Source: Litorimonas sp964435725
GTDB lineage: Bacteria > Pseudomonadota > Alphaproteobacteria > Caulobacterales > Maricaulaceae
DNA: 18,065 nt
Reading direction: 5' to 3'
Assembly (NCBI GenBank): GCA_964435725.1
Contig: CAYTAJ010000045.1
Location: 1 to 18,065, forward strand
Part shown: positions 1 to 6,414 of the stretch, piece after piece
Position numbering within the stretch: position 1 is the stretch's first letter
Layout of the letters: the number at the start of each line of letters is the position of its first letter
Translations under genes and position numbers: made by a program
The notes under the pieces: model-generated
What the model saw: only the letters and a program-made list of their open reading frames with translations
Databases searched by the model: none
Told to the model about the DNA's origin: nothing

Positions 1-254
1 GGTGTTGGATATTGGCCCATTTTGAATGACCTGCCATGGCGAGTCCTTTTTACTATATATGATTTTTCAGCGGTATTAGCAGATGAAACGCAAGGGGCAA
101 GGTTATGCTTTCAGTCAGTACCCGAAGCGCGATGGCCTTTCTGAACTCCGTTTTTGATTATGCTTGATTAGATTCGCCTTTAGCATCTGAAAACGGGAAA
201 GCGTTTGAAGAGCTTCAAGAGAAAGCACCTCCCTTTCATTATGCGTGCCTTTAA
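1..254 (+). pseudogene. Degraded coding remnant at the left edge
   Basis: The first reading frame is open from the window edge to a TGA at 139-141 (47 codons). It gives protein-like text with aromatic and acidic residues (for example LPWRVLFTIYDFSA). A second frame then carries coding-like text at about 132-254, with one internal TGA at 165-167, ending at TAA 252-254 (residues such as ENGKAFEELQEKAPPF). A frameshift near 125-140 plus the internal stop would join them, which suggests a decayed gene whose start lies outside the window. I do not recognise the family. An alternative is a short intact gene end at 141 followed by unrelated sequence. Confidence 0.3.
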
Positions 255-315
255 AATTTTTGGCTAAGAAAGAGAAAGCTTAAAGTGGTTTGGTTTTGGG
301 TATAAGATCAAAACT

Positions 316-888
316 ATGGTAATTTATCCAAATAGAAAAATATTGAAATCAACTGCGCATTGGCATTTAGTTTTTTGCTTATTCATACTTGGTGTAATTC
401 TTTGGTATATAACCAGTGACGAATTTTTATTCGGCAAAGAAGCCTTTTTATCTAATCCAGTAGACTTCTTGATCATAAATATACCTCTCACTTGGTTTTC
501 CATCTACTTTACTTGCGAAACTATAAAGATGTACAAACTAAGTGATTTTCAAGGTCCGCTCTTAACGATAAACAGTGACGGCATTATAGACCATTTTAAT
601 CGCTATGGTCAGTTAAGTTGGGAGCAGATTAAGTTTGTGGGCTGCAAAGAAACATGGGGTCGAGAGACTTACAAATATTTTGTTGTAATTCCCGCTAAAA
701 GAACTTTATCTTATCATATAAGAAGACCATTTTCGAGGCCTATGAGGTATAAGTTAGAGCGTCTTGCAATACCAGAAAGCGACATCCCAGAAATATATGA
801 TGTTACCAAAGACGATTCCTTGGAATATGTATATGAAGCAGATATCACTGAGGCTTTAAAGAAAGTTGCACCAAAACATATTCTTTAA
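316..888 (+). CDS. Hypothetical membrane protein, STM3941-like
   Basis: This 190-residue protein has two hydrophobic segments near the N-terminus (about residues 17-33 and 48-66), followed by a soluble, mostly beta-type C-terminal domain with a KILK-type basic start and a conserved-looking LSWEQI turn near residue 98. That layout (basic N-terminus, two membrane helices, a short domain with a 'xxWEQI' strand) resembles the STM3941/PH-like family of unknown function. The resemblance is from memory and is not proven. There is no clear Shine-Dalgarno sequence before the ATG. The gene is much richer in A+T than genes after 1800 and stands alone between a degraded remnant and a non-coding stretch, so it is probably accessory DNA. 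No function can be assigned beyond an inner-membrane anchor with a cytoplasmic domain. Confidence 0.65.
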   Translation: MVIYPNRKILKSTAHWHLVFCLFILGVILWYITSDEFLFGKEAFLSNPVDFLIINIPLTWFSIYFTCETIKMYKLSDFQGPLLTINSDGIIDHFNRYGQLSWEQIKFVGCKETWGRETYKYFVVIPAKRTLSYHIRRPFSRPMRYKLERLAIPESDIPEIYDVTKDDSLEYVYEADITEALKKVAPKHIL

Positions 889-1186
889 TTTAGCATGATA
901 TTGTATTAGGTTTACTGTTATTTCGTCTGCTCTTGAAATGCGGTCTTTTCTGTTTGCAATTGGTTTTCAATCGAAGATTTCTTCACACCACTTACTAACC
1001 TCTTCCATAGATTTGCGGAGATATATGGAGCTAATTTTTCTCACTTCTGAATAGATTCCTGTCAAGCAACTAAAAATGGATAAACCTTTCAGTCACTTAC
1101 AAAGAAAACGCCCGTTTTAATTCACGTTACTTCAACCTGTGTCATATTCCTTATGTTGTTTTTGACAAAGCTTTGCTTTGGCTTTG
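889..1186. other. AT-rich intergenic stretch without a gene
   Basis: About 300 bases with no supportable gene. On the minus strand a short open stretch ending at 967 reads like a protein tail (MEEVSKWCEEIFD, ATG at 1008), and its frame stays open back to about 1093 without a good start, so it may be another decayed fragment. Near the right end is a perfect 10-bp palindrome, CAAAGCTTTG (1166-1175). No promoter or terminator stands out. Confidence 0.5.
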
Positions 1187-1246
1187 ACAATTTTGATTGT
1201 TCGGAAATCGACTTTATCGATTTCTGTTTCAATCAAACAAAATTGT
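1187..1246. repeat. Long AT-rich nested inverted repeat (hairpin)
   Basis: The inner part is a perfect 8-bp stem, GAAATCGA (1204-1211) with TCGATTTC (1217-1224), around a 5-base loop. The outer part pairs TTTTGATTG-type sequence at 1192-1199 with CAATCAAA at 1230-1237, and ACAAT (1187-1191) with ATTGT (1242-1246) after a 4-base bulge. Together these could fold about 60 bases into one rod. No T-run follows on either strand, so it is not an obvious intrinsic terminator. It ends about 10 bases before an abrupt rise in G+C and may mark the border of that block. Confidence 0.6.
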
Positions 1247-1254
1247 TCTTTTAC

Positions 1255-1620
1255 TTACGGACAGGGAGACGTCACCTCTCGGAGTAAGGGACAGCGGGAC
1301 TGAGCGGCCATCTGTGACAAGAGGGTGTGTGCCGGGTCTGGAGAGATGTGTTAGCCTGCCGTACCGGGCGGTTCCGCGCTGAAATAAACGCGGCGAGCCC
1401 GACTGTCGGAGAAACAAGAGGCCGTCTTTTCATAAAACCGCTGCCGCAGAGTTTATCTCTTGCGAAACACATATTTATTTCGGTCTCCGGCAGGAGCCGA
1501 AGCTCTGCGGACTGTCCACACTTTCCGCTCATGCTGTTCCCGAGTGCATTTCGAAAACGGAATTGCACGGATGGGCAGTCGCAAAAGTTACATGCTTACT
1601 TGATATTTGAAATCGTCTAA
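1255..1620. other. G+C-rich block with nested hairpins; candidate structured RNA or dispersed repeat
   Basis: Composition changes sharply: 19 of 60 bases are G or C in 1201-1260, against 36 of 60 in 1261-1320 and 40 of 60 in 1321-1380. Perfect stems include CCGCG/CGCGG (1374-1378/1389-1393), CCGA/TCGG (1399-1402/1406-1409), and CCGCAGAG/CTCTGCGG (1444-1451/1503-1510). The last of these encloses a 9-bp hairpin with one bulged T (1479-1501, loop GGCA). GGACAG at 1259-1264 could also pair with CTGTCC at 1513-1518. Reading frames of 61-98 codons exist on both strands, but they overlap one another, are low-complexity, lack ribosome sites and look spurious. I checked by eye for tmRNA, RNase P RNA and SRP RNA signatures and did not find them. 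Strand is undecided. Confidence 0.45.
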
Positions 1621-1641
1621 GACCCTATAATCCTGATCGAT

Positions 1642-1664
1642 CCTACTTTTCATCGAAATGTAGG
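1642..1664 (-). terminator. Weak hairpin downstream of tRNA-Leu
   Basis: CCTAC (1642-1646) pairs with GTAGG (1660-1664), and an inner TTC/GAA pairing is also possible. It lies about 30 bases beyond the tRNA 3' end in the direction of transcription. No T-run follows on the minus strand, so it may act in 3' processing or Rho-dependent ending rather than as a true intrinsic terminator. Confidence 0.3.
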
Positions 1665-1693
1665 AACGGCTTTAGAAAGCTTTGTAAGAATAA

Positions 1694-1780
1694 TGGTGCC
1701 CTGGAGAAGACTCGAACTTCCACGTCCATAAGGACACTAGCACCTGAAGCTAGCGCGTCTACCAATTCCGCCACCAGGGC
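1694..1780 (-). tRNA. tRNA-Leu (anticodon CAG)
   Basis: Read on the minus strand, this 87-base sequence starts with the acceptor arm GCCCTGG, matched by CCAGGGC near the 3' end. It has discriminator A and an encoded CCA (1694-1696). The anticodon arm is CTAGC-TTCAGGT-GCTAG, giving anticodon CAG, which reads CUG leucine codons. A long variable arm (class II) and a TTCGAGT T-loop complete the leucine type. A good promoter lies just upstream (1798-1826). The 3' end faces the AT-rich accessory region, a typical island insertion point, but I found no second copy of the tRNA 3' end in the window. Confidence 0.97.
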
Positions 1781-1797
1781 ACGGTTTTGGGATGCGG

Positions 1798-1826
1798 GAT
1801 TTAGCGTTGAGGCCTGCAGGCGTCAA
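1798..1826 (-). promoter_or_regulatory. Promoter of tRNA-Leu
   Basis: On the minus strand TTGACG (1821-1826) and TAAATC (1798-1803) are separated by exactly 17 bases. Transcription would start near 1790, about 10 bases before the mature tRNA 5' end at 1780. The TTGACG -35 element fits the preference described for alphaproteobacterial housekeeping promoters. Confidence 0.75.
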
Positions 1827-1830
1827 TTAA

Positions 1831-1854
1831 TTTGAGACACACTTATTTTGAGAC
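1831..1854 (+). repeat. Direct repeat TTTGAGAC upstream of aox
   Basis: TTTGAGAC occurs at 1831-1838 and again at 1847-1854, a period of 16 bases, in the region between the tRNA promoter and aox. It could be a regulator binding pair in the aox control region, but no known operator is recognised and chance is possible. Confidence 0.3.
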
Positions 1855-1966
1855 CCAGGGAGCTGCGCGTTTACGCACAGTTGCAGGATTGCAAAGCGGC
1901 TATGCACCCCGGACTATTCTCAACAGGGTTTGGAAAGCTTATCTGTATAGTAACAGGAGAGCCTTT

Positions 1967-2656
1967 ATGGACAAACGTCCCGTATTTGAAAATCCGCTCA
2001 GTGCTGAAGCGATCACAGCACATTATTCATCTGATGATCCTGACCTTGAGGTGCATGCGCCAAGAGAAACCATGAGTGATCATATTGCTTATGGCTTTAC
2101 CAAAACTTTGCGTTTTATCGCTGATCGCTTCTTTGCCAAACGCTATGGGCATCGAGCTGTCGTGTTGGAAACCGTGGCGGCTGTGCCAGGCATGGTCGGC
2201 GGTATGTTACAGCACCTCACAAGCCTGCGCCGCATGAAAGATGATGAAGGCTGGATACGCACGCTTTTGGATGAAGCTGAAAATGAGCGTATGCACCTGA
2301 TGACCTTTGTGGAAATCGCTCAACCCAATTGGTTTGAACGGCTTATCATCCTTTTGGCACAGGGCGTTTTCTTTAACGCCTATTTCCTACTTTACCTATT
2401 CGCGCCCCGTACGGCCCATCGTGTTGTCGGATATTTTGAAGAAGAAGCGGTTTTCAGCTATACTCAATATCTCAATGAGATTGATGCGGGTCGGCAAGAG
2501 AATATACCGGCACCAGAAATCGCGATTAATTATTGGAACCTGCCTGAGGACGCCACTTTGCGCGATGTCGTTATCGCCGTCCGTGCGGATGAATGCGAAC
2601 ATCGCGACGTCAATCACGGCTTTGTTGACCTAATTGATCAAAGACGCGCGTCCTAA
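1967..2656 (+). CDS. aox: Alternative oxidase (cyanide-insensitive ubiquinol oxidase)
   Basis: This 229-residue di-iron membrane protein oxidises ubiquinol and reduces oxygen to water without pumping protons, bypassing the cytochrome oxidases. All family ligand motifs are present: LET with E68, NERMH with E107 and H110, FEEEA with E158, and RADECEHRDVNH with E209 and H212. A hydrophobic stretch at about 126-146 fits the monotopic membrane-binding surface. The ATG at 1967 is chosen because AGGAGA lies 6 bases upstream; an in-frame ATG at 1832 would add 45 residues that do not look like the family. The gene is monocistronic, divergent from tRNA-Leu and convergent with thpR. Bacterial copies are patchily distributed, so horizontal acquisition is possible, but its base composition resembles the core genes to its right. 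Confidence 0.95.
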   Translation: MDKRPVFENPLSAEAITAHYSSDDPDLEVHAPRETMSDHIAYGFTKTLRFIADRFFAKRYGHRAVVLETVAAVPGMVGGMLQHLTSLRRMKDDEGWIRTLLDEAENERMHLMTFVEIAQPNWFERLIILLAQGVFFNAYFLLYLFAPRTAHRVVGYFEEEAVFSYTQYLNEIDAGRQENIPAPEIAINYWNLPEDATLRDVVIAVRADECEHRDVNHGFVDLIDQRRAS

Positions 2657-2659
2657 ACG

Positions 2660-3199
2660 CTAACCCAATAACGGATAGCTCGCCTCCAGACGATAGGTGT
2701 TTGGGCCATTAGGCTTGCGCCAACTTGAAAACAAAAAGAACTCGTCAACGAGGAACGGTCCGGCCTCGAATGTCGCGAGGCGCTGCTCGAACTTTATTAT
2801 TCTGTCGAGAGGTGCGCCTTTCTTCATATAGGCCAATGTCACATGCGGCATGAATTTGCGTTTCTCCATCACGATGTTCGCGCGACGCGCTGCCGTTTTG
2901 CAGTGCTCGTGGATACGCGTGAGGGATGGGTGGGGCGGGACACCCGCCCAAATGGCGTGAGGTTCTAAGGTGCCAAAATGGCCTGCGCCCTTAATCGATA
3001 AATCAAAAGCCGTAAGACGCAGCTTCGCAAGCTCATTATCAAGCATCTCTGCTCTGTCATCATCGACTTCACCAAAATAGCCCATAGTAATATGGAGCTT
3101 TTCTGGATCTTGCCAGCGGGCGCCGGACACACCTTTTTGAACTCGCGTAAGGGCCGCGACGGTGCGCGGCTGCATTTTAATCGCAGCAAATAATATCAT
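2660..3199 (-). CDS. thpR: RNA 2',3'-cyclic phosphodiesterase (2'-5' RNA ligase family)
   Basis: This 179-residue protein of the 2H phosphoesterase superfamily is expected to open 2',3'-cyclic phosphate ends of RNA to 2'-phosphates; older names call it a 2'-5' RNA ligase. Both catalytic HxT motifs are visible, LHITMGYFG with H36/T38 and PHVTLAYMK with H119/T121, in two symmetrical halves of the expected length. It begins 12 bases after the tas stop codon on the same strand and is probably co-transcribed with it. There is no clear Shine-Dalgarno sequence at the ATG, which is consistent with coupling. Its stop lies 3 bases from the aox stop, a tight convergent junction without an obvious terminator. 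Confidence 0.93.
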   Translation of the reverse strand: MILFAAIKMQPRTVAALTRVQKGVSGARWQDPEKLHITMGYFGEVDDDRAEMLDNELAKLRLTAFDLSIKGAGHFGTLEPHAIWAGVPPHPSLTRIHEHCKTAARRANIVMEKRKFMPHVTLAYMKKGAPLDRIIKFEQRLATFEAGPFLVDEFFLFSSWRKPNGPNTYRLEASYPLLG

Positions 3200-3211
3200 A
3201 TATAATCGGGG

Positions 3212-4258
3212 TTAACCCGCAGCAGGTGAACGATAGGTTTTATGAATACGCGTCGCTTCTTTTTCCATCTCTTCGGTCCAAGTTATCTCATGCGCATCAA
3301 TATTTTCTTTTAACTGATCCAGTGTTGTGGCGCCAATAATATTACTGGTCACAAATTCTCGGCTCTCGACAAATTTTAAGGCAAATTGAGTGGGTGTTAT
3401 ACCAAGCGCCCTCGCCGTTTTGTTCGCATCTAGAATAGCATCCCCTGAATCTTCATATCGCCCTAAAAAGGTCGGGAATAAATCTTTTCGAGACCCTTTG
3501 GGTGTATCACCTTCATCATATTTTCCTGTCAGCAAACCCATCGCCAAGGGTGAGTAGGCCAACAAACCAACCCCTTCGCGCATCGCGACTTCAGCCCTGT
3601 CATAATCAAACCGTCGAGCGACAAGGCTATAGACCGCCTGATTAGAAACCATACGGGGCCAACCTTTTTTCTCGGCAATTTCTAAGTATTTCATTGTCGC
3701 CCAAGCACTCTCATTGGAGACACCGATATGACGGATGTTCCCTTTTTCAACATGGCGATTAAGCGCACCAAGAATATCTTCTAAGGGAACCATCTCTTCG
3801 GCATCATAATCATGATAGGCATGAAAGCCGAACCCGCTAAAAGCGCGGTCCGGCCAATGAAGTTGGTAAAGGTCGATATAATCCGTCTTGAGGCGTTTTA
3901 AAGATTTCTCAACGGCTTCGTCAATTTGCTCCGGCGTATGACGCGTCATCCCGACGTCGCCGTCGCGCGTCCATACCATTCCGGAACGTCCAGCGACCTT
4001 TGTCGCCAAAATAAATCGATCTCGGTTTTTGCGCTCCGCAATCCAATTGCCGATATAGCTTTCAGTGCGGCCTTGTGTCTCAGCGCGCCCCGGCACCGGA
4101 TACATTTCTGCCGTATCAATAAAGTTGATACCTCTCTCTAGGGCATAATCTAGCTGCTCAAAGGCCTCTTTTTCACTATTTTGTTCGCCCCAAGTCATTG
4201 TTCCGAGGCAAACAGAGGTGACGTCTAAATCTGTCAGGCCTAATCGGCGCTTTTCCAT
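3212..4258 (-). CDS. tas: Aldo/keto reductase, Tas-like
   Basis: This 348-residue soluble NADPH-dependent oxidoreductase has the (beta/alpha)8 aldo-keto reductase fold. The catalytic tetrad is readable: D48 and Y53 in DTAEMY, K87 in ILATKV, H134 in QLHWPDR. The insertion after Y53 (PVPGRAETQGRTESYIG) and the length match the Tas subfamily named after the E. coli protein. The physiological substrate of Tas proteins is not established; the E. coli protein was found through suppression of a tyrosine auxotrophy. The gene is first in a two-gene minus-strand unit with thpR and is divergent from the YccA-like gene at 4398. Confidence 0.93.
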   Translation of the reverse strand: MEKRRLGLTDLDVTSVCLGTMTWGEQNSEKEAFEQLDYALERGINFIDTAEMYPVPGRAETQGRTESYIGNWIAERKNRDRFILATKVAGRSGMVWTRDGDVGMTRHTPEQIDEAVEKSLKRLKTDYIDLYQLHWPDRAFSGFGFHAYHDYDAEEMVPLEDILGALNRHVEKGNIRHIGVSNESAWATMKYLEIAEKKGWPRMVSNQAVYSLVARRFDYDRAEVAMREGVGLLAYSPLAMGLLTGKYDEGDTPKGSRKDLFPTFLGRYEDSGDAILDANKTARALGITPTQFALKFVESREFVTSNIIGATTLDQLKENIDAHEITWTEEMEKEATRIHKTYRSPAAG

Positions 4259-4397
4259 AGTAACCTATCCTTATCTTAACGGTCGTAATATCTTGGTATT
4301 TTCGTAAAAATGGCTTATATAGAGGGCAACGTGTAACGCAACGCTCTCTTCAGTGATGAGTGATGTTACACATTTATTGTTGATTAAGGAGCGTTTG

Positions 4398-5108
4398 ATG
4401 AACGATTTCAACACCCCTGTCGGCGCCAGTGCAGATACTGATGTCGGCCTCAAAAACTTTATGTTGGGCACCTACCGTTATATGGCGATGGCCATGTTGG
4501 TTACGGCCGGTGTGGCCTATGTAAGTGCTCCCTATGTAGCACAAATCGGCCTTTTCCGTAGTCCATTTGCACTTTTGGCTTTTGTCATCGCCATTCCCGT
4601 GTTGTTTGGGGCTGTTGGTGCCAAGCTTCACTCTATGAGCAAAGGCGGCATGATGGCTTTTTTGTTCGGCTTTGCTGCCTTCTTGGGCTTGTTTATGTCC
4701 GCGATTACGATCGCATTCCCGGGTGTCGTACTGGCAAAGGTTTTCTTTATGACCGTGGCTATGTTTGGGGCCCTCAGCCTCTTTGGTTACACTACGCAAA
4801 GAAACTTAGGGACATTTGTGAAATACGCATTTGCCGCTTTCATTGGTTACGTCGCAATTAGCCTGCTTGGCGCGTTTTTCCCGTCACTACGTCCAACTGG
4901 ACCACTCGACGTAATTATCAACATCGTCGCGTTGGCTGCGATTGCTTTGATTACAGCGTGGGAAACACAAATGTTAAAGCGCGTTTATTACGGCGCATCT
5001 GGCGATGCAATGATGATGGACAAGCTATCAGCTTATGGCGCAGCCTCTTTGCTCCTAGCTTTTGTGAACATGTTCCAAATTCTACTGAGCTTGTTTGGTC
5101 GCGAATGA
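4398..5108 (+). CDS. Bax inhibitor-1/YccA family membrane protein
   Basis: This 236-residue integral membrane protein has about seven hydrophobic helices starting near residue 28 and a short acidic N-terminus. The C-terminal part has the family pattern: TAWETQMLKRVYY, then a loop, then a final helix with FVNMFQILLSLFGRE. Bacterial members (YccA, YetJ) are linked to FtsH protease control or pH-dependent calcium leak; which applies here cannot be told. The ATG at 4398 is chosen because AAGGAG (4386-4391) sits 6 bases upstream; an in-frame start at 4353 lacks such a site. A strong intrinsic terminator follows 22 bases after the stop, so it is a single-gene unit. Confidence 0.93.
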   Translation: MNDFNTPVGASADTDVGLKNFMLGTYRYMAMAMLVTAGVAYVSAPYVAQIGLFRSPFALLAFVIAIPVLFGAVGAKLHSMSKGGMMAFLFGFAAFLGLFMSAITIAFPGVVLAKVFFMTVAMFGALSLFGYTTQRNLGTFVKYAFAAFIGYVAISLLGAFFPSLRPTGPLDVIINIVALAAIALITAWETQMLKRVYYGASGDAMMMDKLSAYGAASLLLAFVNMFQILLSLFGRE

Positions 5109-5130
5109 GTCGACCAAAGCTGAAAACGCG

Positions 5131-5158
5131 AAAGCCCGCCAGTTTGGCGGGCTTTTTT
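5131..5158 (+). terminator. Intrinsic terminator of the YccA-family gene
   Basis: A perfect 9-bp stem, AAGCCCGCC (5132-5140) with GGCGGGCTT (5146-5154), closes a 5-base loop and is followed by six T. It lies 22 bases after the stop of the upstream gene. Confidence 0.93.
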
Positions 5159-5304
5159 CATGCCTTACAATCAAGTGGCAGTCTGTATTTAAACAAACTC
5201 CAGTTGCTTGATAATATGACAGTTTTATGACACGCAGGTGACAGGTTGACGCATCATAAGACTGCGCAACCCTATCGCAAACAGCGACATGAGGGGAGAA
5301 AACT

Positions 5305-5640
5305 ATGTCACTTGCAAAAATCATCTGGGCCGTCAGTGCCCTCGCCGCTCTTGTATTGGCCTTCGTAAGTACGGGTCATAACGGGATGATATTGGCCATC
5401 TTAGGATTAGCGTCCGGCTTTTTCTTAGATCACGACCATAGGCGCGGGGTTATCATTGCAGCCATATTTTTGATGTTAGGCGGTGCAAATGCACTGAACG
5501 GCATTATCGGTATTGGAGACCATCTAGGGGCAATACTGGGCAGCCTTGGTGCCGTCTTTAGCGCCGCAGCCGTTATGGCCATTCTCAAGACATTGATTGA
5601 GCGTTTGTTCTTGTCGAATAAGGCTTCAGCAACATCATAA
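5305..5640 (+). CDS. Small hypothetical membrane protein
   Basis: This 111-residue, strongly hydrophobic protein has helices at about residues 6-22, 27-41, 49-65 and 78-98, a charged HDHRR turn near residue 43, and a short polar tail. GAGGGGAGA 6-7 bases before the ATG is one of the best ribosome sites in the window, so real expression is likely. It is isolated between two intrinsic terminators and therefore has its own promoter within 5160-5300, where TTGACG at about 5247 is a possible -35 element without a convincing -10. I do not recognise a family, and no function is proposed. Confidence 0.8.
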   Translation: MSLAKIIWAVSALAALVLAFVSTGHNGMILAILGLASGFFLDHDHRRGVIIAAIFLMLGGANALNGIIGIGDHLGAILGSLGAVFSAAAVMAILKTLIERLFLSNKASATS

Positions 5641-5665
5641 AAAAAGAAGATTCTGTTAGGCATTC

Positions 5666-5690
5666 AGCCCGCCTTCTGGCGGGCTTTTTT
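5666..5690 (+). terminator. Intrinsic terminator of the small membrane protein gene
   Basis: GCCCGCC (5667-5673) pairs with GGCGGGC (5678-5684) around TTCT and is followed by six T. The stem is nearly identical to that of the terminator at 5131-5158. It sits 26 bases after the stop, and the convergent DUF2794 gene ends at 5697, so it may also slow transcription from the other side. Confidence 0.92.
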
Positions 5691-5696
5691 GATACG

Positions 5697-6038
5697 CTAA
5701 ACAGAACGAAAACGCTGTCGATCAAACACGCGCAAAACGCTTGCTAGATCATGACCCCGTTTTAGAATAAGCCCTCCGGGCGCAATGACCGCAAATTGAC
5801 CTTGCTTCTGTCGAAGAGCAGGGACTTTCTCAATACGATATAGCGCGTGTTCTGACGCTTTTCGATAGACGGAAAAAACGGCCTTATCCTTAAGAAAGTC
5901 AATCGCGTAATCTTTCCAGTCACCCTTGGACACCATTTGTCCATAAACGTTGAGGATCAAACCAAGCTCACGGCGATCAAACGCTGTTTGCGATGGCTTT
6001 TTTCCGGACGTGTTTGTGATTGGAACAATGTTCGTCAT
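5697..6038 (-). CDS. DUF2794 family protein
   Basis: This 113-residue soluble protein matches the alphaproteobacterial DUF2794 family as I know it. Recognisable segments are FDRRELGLILNVYGQMV (about 20-36), WKDYAIDFLKDKAVFSVYR (about 41-59), ALYRIEK (about 65-71) and APGGLILKRGHDLASVLRV (about 90-108). The function of the family is unknown. The gene is monocistronic and convergent with the small membrane protein. Upstream on the minus strand a TATATA box (6061-6070 region) could be the -10 of its promoter, and a 7-bp hairpin at 6090-6116 lies just beyond it. Confidence 0.9.
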   Translation of the reverse strand: MTNIVPITNTSGKKPSQTAFDRRELGLILNVYGQMVSKGDWKDYAIDFLKDKAVFSVYRKASEHALYRIEKVPALRQKQGQFAVIAPGGLILKRGHDLASVLRVFDRQRFRSV

Positions 6039-6089
6039 AAGGTAAGTTTAGGGCCGAGCCTTATATAGGGCAAGTATAAGGACGCAAAA

Positions 6090-6116
6090 CAGGGTTAATC
6101 CAATTTAAGAACCCTG
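6090..6116. promoter_or_regulatory. Hairpin upstream of the DUF2794 gene
   Basis: CAGGGTT (6090-6096) and AACCCTG (6110-6116) form a perfect 7-bp inverted repeat with a 13-base loop that contains two TTAA tetramers 6 bases apart. On the minus strand it is followed by TTTT. It could be an operator or a terminator for transcription entering from the right. Confidence 0.35.
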
Positions 6117-6130
6117 TCCTAAGCGTAACG

Positions 6131-6151
6131 TCTTGCCTTAATCTTGCCTTA
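6131..6151 (+). repeat. Tandem 10-bp direct repeat, 11-bp period
   Basis: TCTTGCCTTA occurs at 6131-6140 and exactly again at 6142-6151, separated by one A. The 11-base period is about one helical turn, as expected for a regulator bound twice on one face. It lies about 40-60 bases upstream of the candidate small RNA starting near 6190. An inverted repeat TTCGG/CCGAA (6153-6157/6165-6169) follows immediately. Confidence 0.5.
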
Positions 6152-6189
6152 TTTCGGTCTCTATCCGAACAGATTACAAAGCCAATAAG

Positions 6190-6414
6190 ACAGTGTTGGT
6201 TGGCAAGATTCGGAAGAACACGGTTTTCTTACAGCCCCCCAGCCCCCGGGTTTTATCAAATCCTGTCGGCCAACACTTTACGTTCCCGCGTTTGGGTTCA
6301 CTTTGCTTTAGATTAGTCAAACGCAATTTGAACGAAATACTGCCGCTTGTGTTATGGGGCAGACCGGAAAACGGGTTTTTGCTTCTCAGCCCAGCAAAAA
6401 TCCGTTTTTTGTTT
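6190..6414 (+). ncRNA. Candidate structured small RNA of about 220 bases
   Basis: This gap between two minus-strand genes has no plausible protein gene but carries a chain of stems in plus orientation. They are a 13-bp stem with three G-U pairs (6192-6204/6265-6277), an 11-position stem with two mismatches (6296-6306/6323-6333), CTGCC/GGCAG (6340-6344/6358-6362), and a terminator hairpin followed by T-rich sequence (6368-6414). The first loop contains an unusual run of C residues (6235-6247) that could be an exposed pairing region. No upstream plus-strand gene needs this terminator. No known RNA family is recognised; the 5' end and promoter are guesses. Alternatively the terminator serves the minus-strand DUF1223 gene and the other stems are incidental. 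Confidence 0.45.

Noticed and set aside
967..1093. Minus-strand open stretch ending in MEEVSKWCEEIFD
   Set aside because: It reads like a real protein tail, but the frame has no good start and is only about 40 codons; at most a decayed fragment.
1255..1530. tmRNA, RNase P RNA or SRP RNA
   Set aside because: I looked on both strands for the conserved cores (tag peptide and T-arm; RNase P conserved regions; SRP apical loop) and found none.
1272..1568. A 98-codon minus-strand frame, and overlapping plus-strand frames at 1197-1382 and 1327-1620, in the G+C-rich block
   Set aside because: They overlap on both strands, have no ribosome sites, show compositionally biased text and no recognisable domain. 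They are more likely by-products of a G+C-rich non-coding block.
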